64,000 bases of DNA from Alphaproteobacteria bacterium (GTDB lineage: Bacteria; Myxococcota_A; UBA796; GCA-2862545): positions 89,003 to 153,002 of the forward strand of contig JACKEQ010000013.1 in the NCBI GenBank assembly GCA_020632885.1, written 5' to 3'. A model generated the notes under the pieces. The model was not told where the DNA came from, made no database searches, and saw only the letters and a list, made by a program, of their open reading frames with translations. Made by a program: the position numbers and the translations under genes. Shown here piece by piece: positions 26,192 through 36,787 of this stretch. The stretch's first letter is position 1. Every line of letters starts with the position of its first letter.

Positions 26192-26860
26192 ATGCACGCA
26201 GTCCTCACCCTCTACCGCACGACCATCGGGAAGAAGGTCGTCATGGCCGTGACGGGGACGATCATGGCCCTCTGGCTCGTCGCCCACATGGCGGGCAACC
26301 TCCAGGTGTTCCTCGGCAAGGAGGTGTTCGACCACTACGCCGAGTTCCTCCAGAGCCAGCAGGAGATCATCTGGCCGATGCGGGGCTTCCTGCTCGCCTG
26401 CATCGGCCTGCACGTCTGGAGCGTCGTGTCGCTGGCCGCCACGAGCCGCGCGGCCCGCAAGACGTCCTACCAGGGCGGCAAGGTGAACGGCGCGTCCACG
26501 CTGGCGTCGAAGACGCTCAAGGTCGGCGGCGTGTTCCTGCTCTTCTTCATCACCTGGCACCTGCTCGACCTGACGATCGGCCTGCCCGTGGTCAACCCCG
26601 CCTTCGTCCGCGGCCACGCCTACGCCAACCTCACGGCGAGCCTCGCGCGGCCCGGCGTGGGCGCCCTGTACATCGTCGCGAACATCGTGCTCGGGATGCA
26701 CCTGTACCACGGCATCTACAGCGTCTTCCAGACGCTCGGCATCAACCAGCTCGGCGACCGCGACACCGCGCGCATGGCGGGCACCGCGCTCGCCCTCGTC
26801 ATCGCCGGCGGCAACATCCTCATCGCGACCAGCATCGTGCTGGGCATCGTGGGAGCCTGA
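26192..26860 (+). CDS. sdhC: Succinate dehydrogenase cytochrome b subunit
   Basis: 222 residues, about five membrane helices. The opening KKVVMAVTGTIMALWLVAHM and the later FFITWHLLDLTIG and MHLYHGIYSV segments match the single-subunit, di-haem type cytochrome b of SdhCAB enzymes, with histidines in HMAGN, HVWS, WHLLD and MHLYHG as haem candidates. It anchors SdhAB in the inner membrane and passes electrons to quinone. sdhA starts on the base after its stop codon. Confidence 0.92.
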   Translation: MHAVLTLYRTTIGKKVVMAVTGTIMALWLVAHMAGNLQVFLGKEVFDHYAEFLQSQQEIIWPMRGFLLACIGLHVWSVVSLAATSRAARKTSYQGGKVNGASTLASKTLKVGGVFLLFFITWHLLDLTIGLPVVNPAFVRGHAYANLTASLARPGVGALYIVANIVLGMHLYHGIYSVFQTLGINQLGDRDTARMAGTALALVIAGGNILIATSIVLGIVGA

Positions 26861-28776
<1,916 letters not shown>

Positions 28777-28780
<4 letters not shown>

Positions 28781-29532
28781 GCGACTCCTTCGTCATCAAG
28801 GCGCGCGTCTGGCGCCAGGACGGCCCCCAGAGCCAGGGTGCCTTCGAGGAGCACGAGGTCACCTGCGTGCCCGAGATGAGCTTCCTCGAGATGCTCGACG
28901 TGCTCAACGAGCGCCTGGTCAGCGAGGGCAAGCGCGCCATCGCGTTCGAGCACGACTGCCGCGAGGGCATCTGCGGGAGCTGTGGCGCGATGGTGAACGG
29001 CCAGCCCCACGGCCCCGCGGACCGCACCACGCTGTGCCAGCTGCACATGCGGTCCTTCAAGCAGGGCGACGTCCTCACCATCGAGCCCTGGCGCGCCGAG
29101 GCCTTCCCGGTGATCCGCGACCTCGTGGTGGACCGCTCGTCCTTCGACCGGATCATCCAGGCGGGCGGCTACATCAGCGTGCGCACCGGCGCCGCGCAGG
29201 ACGCCAACCAGATCCCGATCGGCAAGATCATCGCGGACGCCGCCTTCGACGCCGCCACCTGCATCGGCTGTGGAGCTTGTGCGGCCGCCTGCCCGAACGC
29301 CAGCGCGAGCCTGTTCACATCGGCCAAGCTGTTCCACCTCAACAGCGTCCCCCAGGGCGAGGTCGAGCGTGGCCAGCGCACCCTCGCGATGGTGGAACAG
29401 ATGGACGCGGAGGGCTTCGGTCACTGCACGAACCACGGCGAGTGCGAGGCCGCGTGTCCGAAGGGCATCACGATCAACCACATCGCCGCCATGAACCGTG
29501 ACCTCATCCGGGCCACCGCCACCGGACGCTGA
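28777..29532 (+). CDS. sdhB: Succinate dehydrogenase iron-sulphur subunit
   Basis: 251 residues from the GTG at 28777, overlapping the sdhA TGA. The N-terminal ferredoxin domain holds the 2Fe-2S cysteines in CREGICGSCG near 60 and in TLCQL near 85. The C-terminal domain has CIGCGACAAACPNAS near 163 and CTNHGECEAACPKGI near 213 for the 4Fe-4S and 3Fe-4S centres. It carries electrons from SdhA to the haem/quinone sites of SdhC. The last 35 bases also hold the probable start of the next gene. Confidence 0.95.
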
Positions 29533-30532
29533 GGCCCTCTGGGAGCTCGCCCGCGCGACGGCGGGTGGGCCCCCGGCCCGTGCGGACGGCCTCGATCCCG
29601 AGGCCATCGCGCGGATCCTGCGCCGGCACAGGCTCGTGAGCCACTCGGCGTCGCTCGACCTCTGGAGCGACGACCAGCGCGACGTGCTCCTGCCGCTCTG
29701 GCGGGCCGCAGCGGGTCGCAGCATGGCCCACGCGGTCACCCAGGCCCGTGTGCTCGCCCTGCTGAGGGAGGCGGGCGTGCGGTCCACCCCCCTCAAGGGC
29801 GTGGCCTTCCAGCTCGCGATGACGGGCTCTCCGGTGGGTCGCGACCACCGCGATCTCGACCTCTGGGCCCCCGACGTGCGCCGTGCGGCGGAGGTCCTCC
29901 GCGACCACGGCTGGCGTGGAGATCTCGACGGCCCGCTGCCCAGCGAGGTGTCCCTGGCGGACGACCAGGGGCTGACGCTCGACCTGCATGGCTCGCTGTT
30001 CGCCCGTCGCTACGCCCTCGACCGCGTCGATGGCGCCCTCGCCGACCTGCTCGACGAGGGGGGTGACCTGCACGTCGACGGCCACGCCTTCCTCGCGTGC
30101 CTCCACGGGGCGAAGGACGGCTGGAGCACCCTGCGCCACCTCGCGGACCTCCGGCTCGGCCTCCAGCGTGCCGACCACGACGTCCTCCGTGACCTCTCGC
30201 GGGCGACGCGCACGCGTCGGGCCCTCGACGTGGGGGCCGCGCTCGCCGATCGCCTCGCGGGCTCCACGGCATGGGCGCCGGCCACCGACGTCTCGGGTCT
30301 GCTGCCGGGCCTGGAGGCCGCCCTGCGCGGCCCGATCGAGGAACGCCCGACGTTCGCGCGCACCTGGCTGTACCTCCGGAGCCGGGAGTCCTGGCGGGAC
30401 CGTGCACGGGCGATCGTGCGCGTTCCAGGCCAGGTCTCCGCTGCCGACGAGCCGGGACCCGGGCGGATCGTCCGGCGTGCGTTCCGGTTGTTCCGCACCT
30501 ACGCCCGGTTAAGCAGGCCGCTCGGAGGTTGA
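29498..30532 (+). CDS. Nucleotidyltransferase-family protein (NTP_transf_5 type)
   Basis: 344 residues from a GTG at 29498 inside sdhB, a 35-base overlap. LLREAGVRSTPLKGVAF followed by DHRDLDLWAP is the signature of the uncharacterised nucleotidyltransferase family PF14907, where the two Asp of DLDL act with metal. HGSLFARRY and a helical second half follow. Relatives sit in polysaccharide or peptide-natural-product loci, but their reaction is undetermined. The start could lie further downstream, because the first 15 residues are unremarkable. Confidence 0.72.
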   Translation: MTSSGPPPPDAEALWELARATAGGPPARADGLDPEAIARILRRHRLVSHSASLDLWSDDQRDVLLPLWRAAAGRSMAHAVTQARVLALLREAGVRSTPLKGVAFQLAMTGSPVGRDHRDLDLWAPDVRRAAEVLRDHGWRGDLDGPLPSEVSLADDQGLTLDLHGSLFARRYALDRVDGALADLLDEGGDLHVDGHAFLACLHGAKDGWSTLRHLADLRLGLQRADHDVLRDLSRATRTRRALDVGAALADRLAGSTAWAPATDVSGLLPGLEAALRGPIEERPTFARTWLYLRSRESWRDRARAIVRVPGQVSAADEPGPGRIVRRAFRLFRTYARLSRPLGG

Positions 30533-30534
30533 CG

Positions 30535-31395
30535 ATGGCGTCTGACGCCCTCCTGCGGGAGCTCAACTACCTCGGCATCGACGAGGCCACGTTCGCCGTG
30601 CTCGCCCTGCTCCCCCTGGTGCAGGTGGCCTGGGCGGACGGCCGCGTCCAGGACGAGGAGCGGCGCCTGATCCTCGAGGCGGCGAAGAAGAACTGGACCC
30701 TGTCCGCCGACGCCATGGACCTGCTCACGAGCTGGTTGGTGCACCCCCCGGGCGAGGAGTACCTCGCACGCGGGCGCCGGGCGCTCGTCGCGCTGGCCGA
30801 GCGCGACCCCAACTTCAACCTCGAGGCGGGGTCCCTGGAAGACGTCGTGGAGCTCTCCAAGCAGGTCGCCAGGGCCGCTGGTGGCTTCATGGGCTTCCGC
30901 TCGATCGACGCCAGCGAGGCCGAGATCCTCGAGGAGATCGCCGAGACCCTCAAGGCCACGGGCTCCGTGGCGAGCTTCTTCGAAGACAGCGAGGAGGACG
31001 TCGGCGACGACGCCACCGACGTCCGCAGCGACGAGGAGATGCAGCGGATCCGCGAGGCCGCGGACATCGCGATGGCGCCGAGCCAGCGCACGCTGTCGGG
31101 CGAGGAGATCGCCGACCTCATCCACCACGGCGCCGAGGGCGCCACCCACTTCGTGATGGACGGCGATGGTGTCACCATCGGGCGGAGCCGCACCAACACC
31201 GTGCAGATCCCGCACGACCACAGCCTCTCCCGCCTGCACGCGCGGATCGTGGTGGAGGACGGGAACTTCTACGTGGTCGACAACGCCACCACCAACGGCA
31301 CGTTCGTGAACGGCCACCGGGTCACGCGCCGCCGGCTGTTCGGGGCCGAGCAGGTCCGCTGCGGCGACGCGCACTTCACGTTCCTCGTCAGGTAG
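30535..31395 (+). CDS. TerB-like / FHA domain protein
   Basis: 286 residues, ATG at 30535 after GGAGG. Residues about 15-140 are helical and match the TerB tellurite-resistance-like fold (LLPLVQVAWADGRVQDEERR). A connecting acidic stretch (EDSEEDVGDDATDVRSDEE) follows. The C-terminal FHA domain (about 212-285) has IGRSRTNTVQI, SRLHARI and TNGTFVNG, the standard phosphothreonine-binding residues. It probably reads the output of one of the nearby kinases. No membrane segment is seen. The membrane protein at 31400 follows after 4 bases. Confidence 0.82.
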   Translation: MASDALLRELNYLGIDEATFAVLALLPLVQVAWADGRVQDEERRLILEAAKKNWTLSADAMDLLTSWLVHPPGEEYLARGRRALVALAERDPNFNLEAGSLEDVVELSKQVARAAGGFMGFRSIDASEAEILEEIAETLKATGSVASFFEDSEEDVGDDATDVRSDEEMQRIREAADIAMAPSQRTLSGEEIADLIHHGAEGATHFVMDGDGVTIGRSRTNTVQIPHDHSLSRLHARIVVEDGNFYVVDNATTNGTFVNGHRVTRRRLFGAEQVRCGDAHFTFLVR

Positions 31396-31399
31396 CCGG

Positions 31400-32074
31400 T
31401 TGGGCTCGGTCATCGCGCTGGTGGTCATCCTGGCGCTCGCCTACGTGATCGTCGTGGCGGGTGCCGCGGCCTACGAGCTCACGGGTCTCGAGCGCAACGC
31501 CGCCCTCTTCCAGTCGCTCTCGGCCTTCACCGGTACCGGCTTCACGACGCTCCAGGCGGAGAAGGTCGTGGAGCACAAGGTGCGGCGCAACATCACGATG
31601 ACCCTGATCATCCTGGGGTACGCCGCGGCTGCGACGGTCGTGGCCACCCTCGTGCAGTCCGTCGAGGTCGGGTCCATCTGGGACGGGATCTGGCACGTGA
31701 GCATCGCGCTCACCGGCGTGATCGTGAGCTGGGCGTTCTTCCGGAGCAACGGCATGCTCCACCTCAACGACTTCATCCGCCGCTGGGTGGCCACCCAGGT
31801 GGTGCACGAGCCCGTCCTCCACGACGATCTCTTCAGGTACAAGCCCGGCTTCGGAATCACGCGGATCGAGGTCCCCACCGACAGTCGCGTCGTGGGCAAG
31901 CGCCTGATGGACCTCGATCTCAAGGAGCTCCAGCTCCAGGTCCTGCTCATCGAGATGGAGGACGACACCGTCGTCGTGCCGGACGGCCAGTACACCCTCC
32001 AGCCCCTGAGCCACCTGGTCGTCTTCGGACGCCTCGACGCCGTGCAGCGAGCCTTCGCCCCAGAGACCCGTTAG
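31400..32074 (+). CDS. Membrane protein with TrkA-C (RCK_C) domain
   Basis: 224 residues from a TTG at 31400, 4 bases after the TerB-FHA gene; the start is uncertain. There are three hydrophobic segments (residues about 3-25, 60-85 and 95-115). Between the first two, FQSLSAFTGTGFTTLQAE resembles the pore and selectivity-filter segment of Trk/Ktr potassium transporters. The soluble end, GITRIEVPTDSRVVGKRLMDL and on, is a TrkA_C fold that usually binds a regulatory ligand. It is too short for a full transporter and may be a minimal channel or a sensor. Confidence 0.72.
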   Translation: MGSVIALVVILALAYVIVVAGAAAYELTGLERNAALFQSLSAFTGTGFTTLQAEKVVEHKVRRNITMTLIILGYAAAATVVATLVQSVEVGSIWDGIWHVSIALTGVIVSWAFFRSNGMLHLNDFIRRWVATQVVHEPVLHDDLFRYKPGFGITRIEVPTDSRVVGKRLMDLDLKELQLQVLLIEMEDDTVVVPDGQYTLQPLSHLVVFGRLDAVQRAFAPETR

Positions 32075-32100
32075 CGCCCTCACACCCCCCGGGAGCCCCC

Positions 32101-33987
32101 ATGTCCGGCGCAAGCGAGTCCCTGCTCAGGTACCGACGCCCCCTCGTCGTCATCGCCCACCTCGCGATCTGGACCGCGGCCTATCTCGGCGCGTTCGCCC
32201 TCCGCTTCGATGGCGAGGTGCCCGAGCGGTACTGGTCGGTCCAGTACATCGGCTGGCTCGCGCCGCTCCTGCTGCTGCGCACCATCGGCTACGCCCACTT
32301 CGGCCTGTTCCGCGGCATGTGGAAGTACACGGGGCAGCGCGACCTGATCGACATCGCCAAGGCGACGACGATCACGAGCGCCGTCTTCGCGCTCATCGTG
32401 ATGTTCAGCGGCATGCGCGCGTTCCCGCGCTCCATCCTGCTCACGGAGTTCATGCTGACCATCGCGATGGTGGGCGGGATCCGCTTCGCCAACCGCACGC
32501 TCGCCCAGGCCACGCGCCACGTCCACGCGACATCACCGCGCCGGATGCTGATCGTGGGCGCGGGCGACGCCGGAGAGGCCCTCCTCCGCGAGGTGCAGCG
32601 CAGCATGGGGGGACGGGTCGAGACCATCGGCTTCCTCGACGACAACCCCGCCAAGACCGGCATGCTCATCCACGGCGTGAAGGTGCTCGGCACCACGTCG
32701 GACGCGCCGGCCATCATCGAGCGTGAGGACGTCACCGAGGTGGCCCTCGCCATGCCGTCCGCCACGGGCGCCGACATGCGCCGCATCCTCGACGCCATCG
32801 GGTCGGGCGTGAACATCCGCACCATCCCGGGCCTCGACCACCTCGTCGAGGGGCAGGTCACCATCAACCAGCTCCGCGAGGTCGCCATCGAGGACCTCCT
32901 GGGACGCGACCCCGTGCAGCTCGACATGCAGCGGCTGTCCGGCATGATCCGCAACGAGGTCGTGCTCGTCACCGGCGCCGGGGGCAGCATCGGCTCCGAG
33001 CTCTGCCGACAGGTCCTCCGCTTCCAGCCCCGTACCCTCGTGCTGCTCGAGCAGGCGGAGAACGCCCTCTACCAGATCCACCGCGAGCTCGCGGGCCTCG
33101 GCAGCAACGCCGAGCTCGTGCCCCGCATCGCGGACATCACGGACCACGAGCGCCTGGATCGCATCTTCGCGGAGCACCAGCCCGGGATCGTGATCCACGC
33201 TGCGGCGCACAAGCACGTGCCGATGATGGAGTGGAACCCCACGGAGGCCGTGAAGAACAACGTGGGCGGCTCGCGCGCGGTGGCCGACGCCGCGCACCGG
33301 CACCGGGCGCACCGGTTCGTGATGGTGAGCACCGACAAGGCGGTGAACCCCACGTCCGTGATGGGATGCACCAAGCGCATCGCGGAGCTCTACGTGCAGG
33401 CGATGGCGCAGGTCTCCCAGACGCGCTTCACCACCGTCCGGTTCGGGAACGTGCTCGGTTCCAACGGGTCCGTGATCCCGCTGTTCCGCGAGCAGATCGC
33501 CCGCGGCGGGCCCGTGACCGTCACCCATCCGGACATGGAGCGCTACTTCATGACCATCCCGGAGGCGAGCCAGCTCGTCCTGCAGGCCGCCAGCATGGCG
33601 AACTCGGGCGAGGTGTACGTGCTCGACATGGGGGAGCCCGTGAAGATCGTGACGCTGGCGGAGGACCTGATCCGGCTCTCGGGCCTCACGGTGGGCCGCG
33701 ACATCCAGATCGAGTTCGTGGGCACCCGGCCGGGCGAGAAGCTGTTCGAGGAGCTGTCCACCGACTCCGAGCACGCCACCCGCACGCCCCACGAGAAGAT
33801 CTTCGTGAGCGCGGACGTCGCGCGCCAGAACGACGCCATCTCCCGCGCCATCGATCGGCTCCTCACCGACCTCGACGGCCTCTCCGCCCCCGAGGTCCGC
33901 AAGCGTCTGCGCCAGGTGGTCCCCGAATTCAAGAGCCCGGAAGACGCGGCGAACGACGAAGGTGGACAGGTCATCGCCCTGCGTTAG
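32101..33987 (+). CDS. Membrane nucleotide-sugar 4,6-dehydratase (FlaA1/CapD/WbpM type)
   Basis: 628 residues. Four N-terminal membrane helices (about 15-120) are followed by a first Rossmann fold (IVGAGDAGEALLREV, near 150) and a second, catalytic one (VTGAGGSIGSELCRQ, near 293). The SDR catalytic region is STDKAVNPTSVMGCTKRIAE, in which Met stands for the usual Tyr, as in this family. Relatives make UDP-4-keto-6-deoxy sugars for the first steps of rare-sugar synthesis. It opens the polysaccharide gene cluster, and the DegT aminotransferase at 46196 could use its keto-sugar product. Confidence 0.9.
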   Translation: MSGASESLLRYRRPLVVIAHLAIWTAAYLGAFALRFDGEVPERYWSVQYIGWLAPLLLLRTIGYAHFGLFRGMWKYTGQRDLIDIAKATTITSAVFALIVMFSGMRAFPRSILLTEFMLTIAMVGGIRFANRTLAQATRHVHATSPRRMLIVGAGDAGEALLREVQRSMGGRVETIGFLDDNPAKTGMLIHGVKVLGTTSDAPAIIEREDVTEVALAMPSATGADMRRILDAIGSGVNIRTIPGLDHLVEGQVTINQLREVAIEDLLGRDPVQLDMQRLSGMIRNEVVLVTGAGGSIGSELCRQVLRFQPRTLVLLEQAENALYQIHRELAGLGSNAELVPRIADITDHERLDRIFAEHQPGIVIHAAAHKHVPMMEWNPTEAVKNNVGGSRAVADAAHRHRAHRFVMVSTDKAVNPTSVMGCTKRIAELYVQAMAQVSQTRFTTVRFGNVLGSNGSVIPLFREQIARGGPVTVTHPDMERYFMTIPEASQLVLQAASMANSGEVYVLDMGEPVKIVTLAEDLIRLSGLTVGRDIQIEFVGTRPGEKLFEELSTDSEHATRTPHEKIFVSADVARQNDAISRAIDRLLTDLDGLSAPEVRKRLRQVVPEFKSPEDAANDEGGQVIALR

Positions 33988-34089
33988 ACGCGGAACATCG
34001 GCGAGGGTCGCGGGGTCTGTACCCCACCCCCGATAGCGCCACACTCCCCCCTGCGTTATCGTCCGATGTCACCTGCCCGGAGGTTCTCC

Positions 34090-34848
34090 ATGGCTCTACT
34101 CGCCCTGCTCTGCAGCCTGCTCGTCACCGCGCAGGCCACCGACTACAAGCTCGGGCCTGGCGACACGATCCACCTGGAGATCCACAACGTCGACATGGTG
34201 TCGGACCTCCGGCTCTCTTCGGACGGCCATGTGAGCGTGCCCTACGTCGGCAAGGTCGCGCTCCTCGGCCTCACGGCGTTCGAGGCAGAGCAGACGCTCC
34301 GTGAGATCCTCGCGGACGGCTACATCCTCCGCCCCGAGGTGAGCGTCGCGGTGAAGGAGTTCACCAGCCAGACCGTGGAGCTCTTCGGTGCTGTGAAGAA
34401 CCCCGGCGTCCAGGCGCTCCAGGGGGCCTCGACGCTCCGCGCGCTCATCACCCAGGCAGGCGGCGTCGACCTCGAGAAGTCCACCGGGTTCGTCACGGTG
34501 GTTCGCTCCGGAACCGATCACCGCATCCCGATCTCGGACCTCGACGGTGAGCAGGGAGCGTTCCAGCTCCAGGGCGGCGACGTCGTGAACGTCGAGCAGG
34601 GCAACACCATCTTCCTCGCGGGCGAGGTGAAGAGCCCCGGGGCCGTCACCTACAACCGTGGCCTCACGGCTTCCCAGGCTCTCCTGATGGCCGGGGGCTC
34701 CACGGAGTTCGGCCGCCTGTCCGGCGCCTACATCGTCCGCGGCGACGAGCGGATCCAGGTCAACCTGAAGAAGATCCTGAAGGGCAAGGACGCCGACGTC
34801 GAGCTCAAGCCCGGCGACCGGGTGGTCGTGCCCGTCAGCCCCATCTGA
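34090..34848 (+). CDS. Polysaccharide export protein, Wza/GumB-like
   Basis: About 252 residues from the ATG at 34090, chosen because GGAGG lies 7 bases upstream; an ATG at 34066 would add 8 residues. A signal peptide (MALLALLCSLLVTAQAT) precedes the Poly_export domain, which begins DYKLGPGDTIHLEIHNV. Two SLBB folds follow (near 85-160 and 170-245). No lipobox cysteine is obvious after cleavage, unlike E. coli Wza. It should form the outer-membrane or periplasmic exit channel and work with the Wzc-like kinase encoded at 43279-45435. Confidence 0.88.
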   Translation: MALLALLCSLLVTAQATDYKLGPGDTIHLEIHNVDMVSDLRLSSDGHVSVPYVGKVALLGLTAFEAEQTLREILADGYILRPEVSVAVKEFTSQTVELFGAVKNPGVQALQGASTLRALITQAGGVDLEKSTGFVTVVRSGTDHRIPISDLDGEQGAFQLQGGDVVNVEQGNTIFLAGEVKSPGAVTYNRGLTASQALLMAGGSTEFGRLSGAYIVRGDERIQVNLKKILKGKDADVELKPGDRVVVPVSPI

Positions 34849-34894
34849 CCGCGTTACACCTGCCGGGCCCGAGGGGGCTGTCGGGAGGTCGTAG

Positions 34895-35869
34895 ATGAAG
34901 GTCCTGGTCACCGGAGGAGCCGGCTACATCGGCTCTCACGCCGTGCGAGCGCTGCTGGACGCCGGGCACGACGTACGGGTGCTCGACAACCTCTCCACGG
35001 GCCACCGCGTGGCGGTCGACCCCCGCGCCGAGCTCGTCGTCGCCGACCTCCGCGAGACCGACGCCGTCACGGAGGCCCTGTTCGACCGGGACGCGGTCCT
35101 GCATTTCGCCGCGCGGTCCCTCGTCGCCGAGAGCTGCGAGCGGCCCCTCCTCTACTGGGACAACAACGTCGGTGGGTCGGTGTCCCTGCTCACGGCCATG
35201 GAGCGCGCGGGCGTCGAGCGCATCCTGTTCAGCTCCACGGCCGCCACGTATGGGGTCCCGGCGGTCTCCCCCATCACGGAGGACACCCCGCAGCGCCCGA
35301 TCAACCCCTACGGCGCGAGCAAGCTGGCCGTGGAGGCCGCGCTGCACGACGTGTCCGGCTCGCGCCCCGCCTTCGCGTTCGCCATCCTGCGCTACTTCAA
35401 CGTGGCGGGCTGCGCCTGGGGCCTCGGCGAGGACCACGACCCCGAGACCCACCTCGTGCCCATCGTGCTGCAGTGCGCCTCGGGTCGCCGCCCGCGGGTG
35501 GCCGTGTTCGGCACGGACTACGCGACTCCAGACGGCTCGTGCGTGCGGGACTACGTGCATGTGCGCGACCTGGTGGACGCCCACCTCGTCGTGCTCGAGG
35601 CCCTGCAGCCCGGCGACCGGCGCATCTACAACATCGGGTCGGGCCGGGGTTGGTCGGTGCGCGAGGTGATGGCCGCCGCGAAGACCGCGACTGGCGTGGA
35701 CTTCGAGGTGGTGGAGGGCGATCGTCGGCCCGGCGACCCCGCGAGTCTCGTCACCGACCCTTCCCGAATCGCCAGCGAGCTCGGGTGGCGCACCCGGCAC
35801 TCGGACCTCGGGGAGATCCTGACGTCGCATTGGTCGTGGACGCTGGAGCACCCTACGGGCTGGCGCTGA
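34895..35869 (+). CDS. galE: UDP-glucose 4-epimerase
   Basis: 324 residues, normal for GalE. GGAGYIGSHAV at 7-17 binds NAD, SSTAATYG near 110 holds the catalytic Ser/Thr, YGASKLAVE near 137 the Tyr and Lys, and RYFNVAGC near 160 is a family signature. It interconverts UDP-glucose and UDP-galactose, supplying sugars to the surrounding polysaccharide genes. Its stop abuts the convergent GNAT gene with no spacer (TGATCA at 35867-35872). Confidence 0.9.
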   Translation: MKVLVTGGAGYIGSHAVRALLDAGHDVRVLDNLSTGHRVAVDPRAELVVADLRETDAVTEALFDRDAVLHFAARSLVAESCERPLLYWDNNVGGSVSLLTAMERAGVERILFSSTAATYGVPAVSPITEDTPQRPINPYGASKLAVEAALHDVSGSRPAFAFAILRYFNVAGCAWGLGEDHDPETHLVPIVLQCASGRRPRVAVFGTDYATPDGSCVRDYVHVRDLVDAHLVVLEALQPGDRRIYNIGSGRGWSVREVMAAAKTATGVDFEVVEGDRRPGDPASLVTDPSRIASELGWRTRHSDLGEILTSHWSWTLEHPTGWR

Positions 35870-36787
35870 TCAGAAGACCTCGAGGTCGCCGATCTGCATG
35901 CGCCAGTTGCGCGGATCGAAGGCCTGGGACAGCGGGACGGCCCCCTCGACGGCCCGCGCCACGAGATGCGGCCCGCGGCGACCGGCCGGGACGAAGCCGG
36001 CCAGGGCCAGCACGGCAGCCTCGCGGGTGCCGGGTGCCGCCATCGCGAGCGCGTAGTCCGACGACGACCCACGCACCGCACGCCGGAGCACGGAGGCCGC
36101 CAGCGGCACGGATGCACGGGTGGGCGCCGCGACGTCCACCACCGTGAGCTCGTTGCGCCCGCCCCGGTCGCGATCGCGGACGATCACCCCGACGTCGCCG
36201 TCACCGAGTACGCGGTACGTGAGGTCCGGGGCCTGCCGGTAGCGCCAGTCGAGGTAGCCCGCGACCCGGTCGGTCTGCAGTCGGTCGTCGCGGGGGGTGA
36301 CGAGCTTCACGCCCCCCTCCCGCGCCCGCCCGCTGCGCACCGCGAACCGCCCGCCGGGCCGGACCCAGAGCGGCATCACGCCCACGGTCTGCCAGCCCAT
36401 CTTCAGGTAGCCCGGTCGGCTCTTGTCGTTGGGCGTGTTGAACACGAGGCGCACGCCGTTCTCGGCCAGCACACCGAGCACCTCGTGGGTGAGCCTCGTG
36501 AACAGCCCGCGGCGCTGGAAGCGCGGATGGGTCGCCGTGTCCACCGGACGCACCGCATCGATGAGCTGGTCGCCCAGCCGGAACCGCCAGCGCATCATCG
36601 CCCGCAGGCCCACGAGCCCCTCGTCGTCCTCAGCCAAGAGGACCAGGGACGATCCGAACGGGTTGTGGTGGTGCTTCCAGAGGTAGAACTCCGGCTTCCG
36701 CGGCATGCCGTCACCGAGGGAGGCCTCCATGAGCTCCACGATGGCCGGGAGGTCCTCCGGCGTCGCGGGGCGCACCCGGGCGCTCAC
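35870..36787 (-). CDS. GNAT-family N-acetyltransferase
   Basis: 305 residues from a GTG at 36787 that overlaps the stop of the upstream glycosyltransferase (GTGA). The first 170 residues are a GNAT fold; PRFQRRGLFTRLTHEVL near 90 is the acetyl-CoA pyrophosphate-binding loop. The rest (about 180-305) may be a second, degenerate acyltransferase lobe. By context it probably acetylates a sugar or sugar amine of the exopolysaccharide, but the acceptor cannot be told. Confidence 0.78.
   Translation of the reverse strand: MSARVRPATPEDLPAIVELMEASLGDGMPRKPEFYLWKHHHNPFGSSLVLLAEDDEGLVGLRAMMRWRFRLGDQLIDAVRPVDTATHPRFQRRGLFTRLTHEVLGVLAENGVRLVFNTPNDKSRPGYLKMGWQTVGVMPLWVRPGGRFAVRSGRAREGGVKLVTPRDDRLQTDRVAGYLDWRYRQAPDLTYRVLGDGDVGVIVRDRDRGGRNELTVVDVAAPTRASVPLAASVLRRAVRGSSSDYALAMAAPGTREAAVLALAGFVPAGRRGPHLVARAVEGAVPLSQAFDPRNWRMQIGDLEVF

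Noticed and set aside
33988..34089. GGGGT/ACCCC inverted repeat near 34014-34027 as a terminator after the dehydratase gene
   Set aside because: The stem is only five base pairs with a four-base loop and no T-tract; too weak to call.
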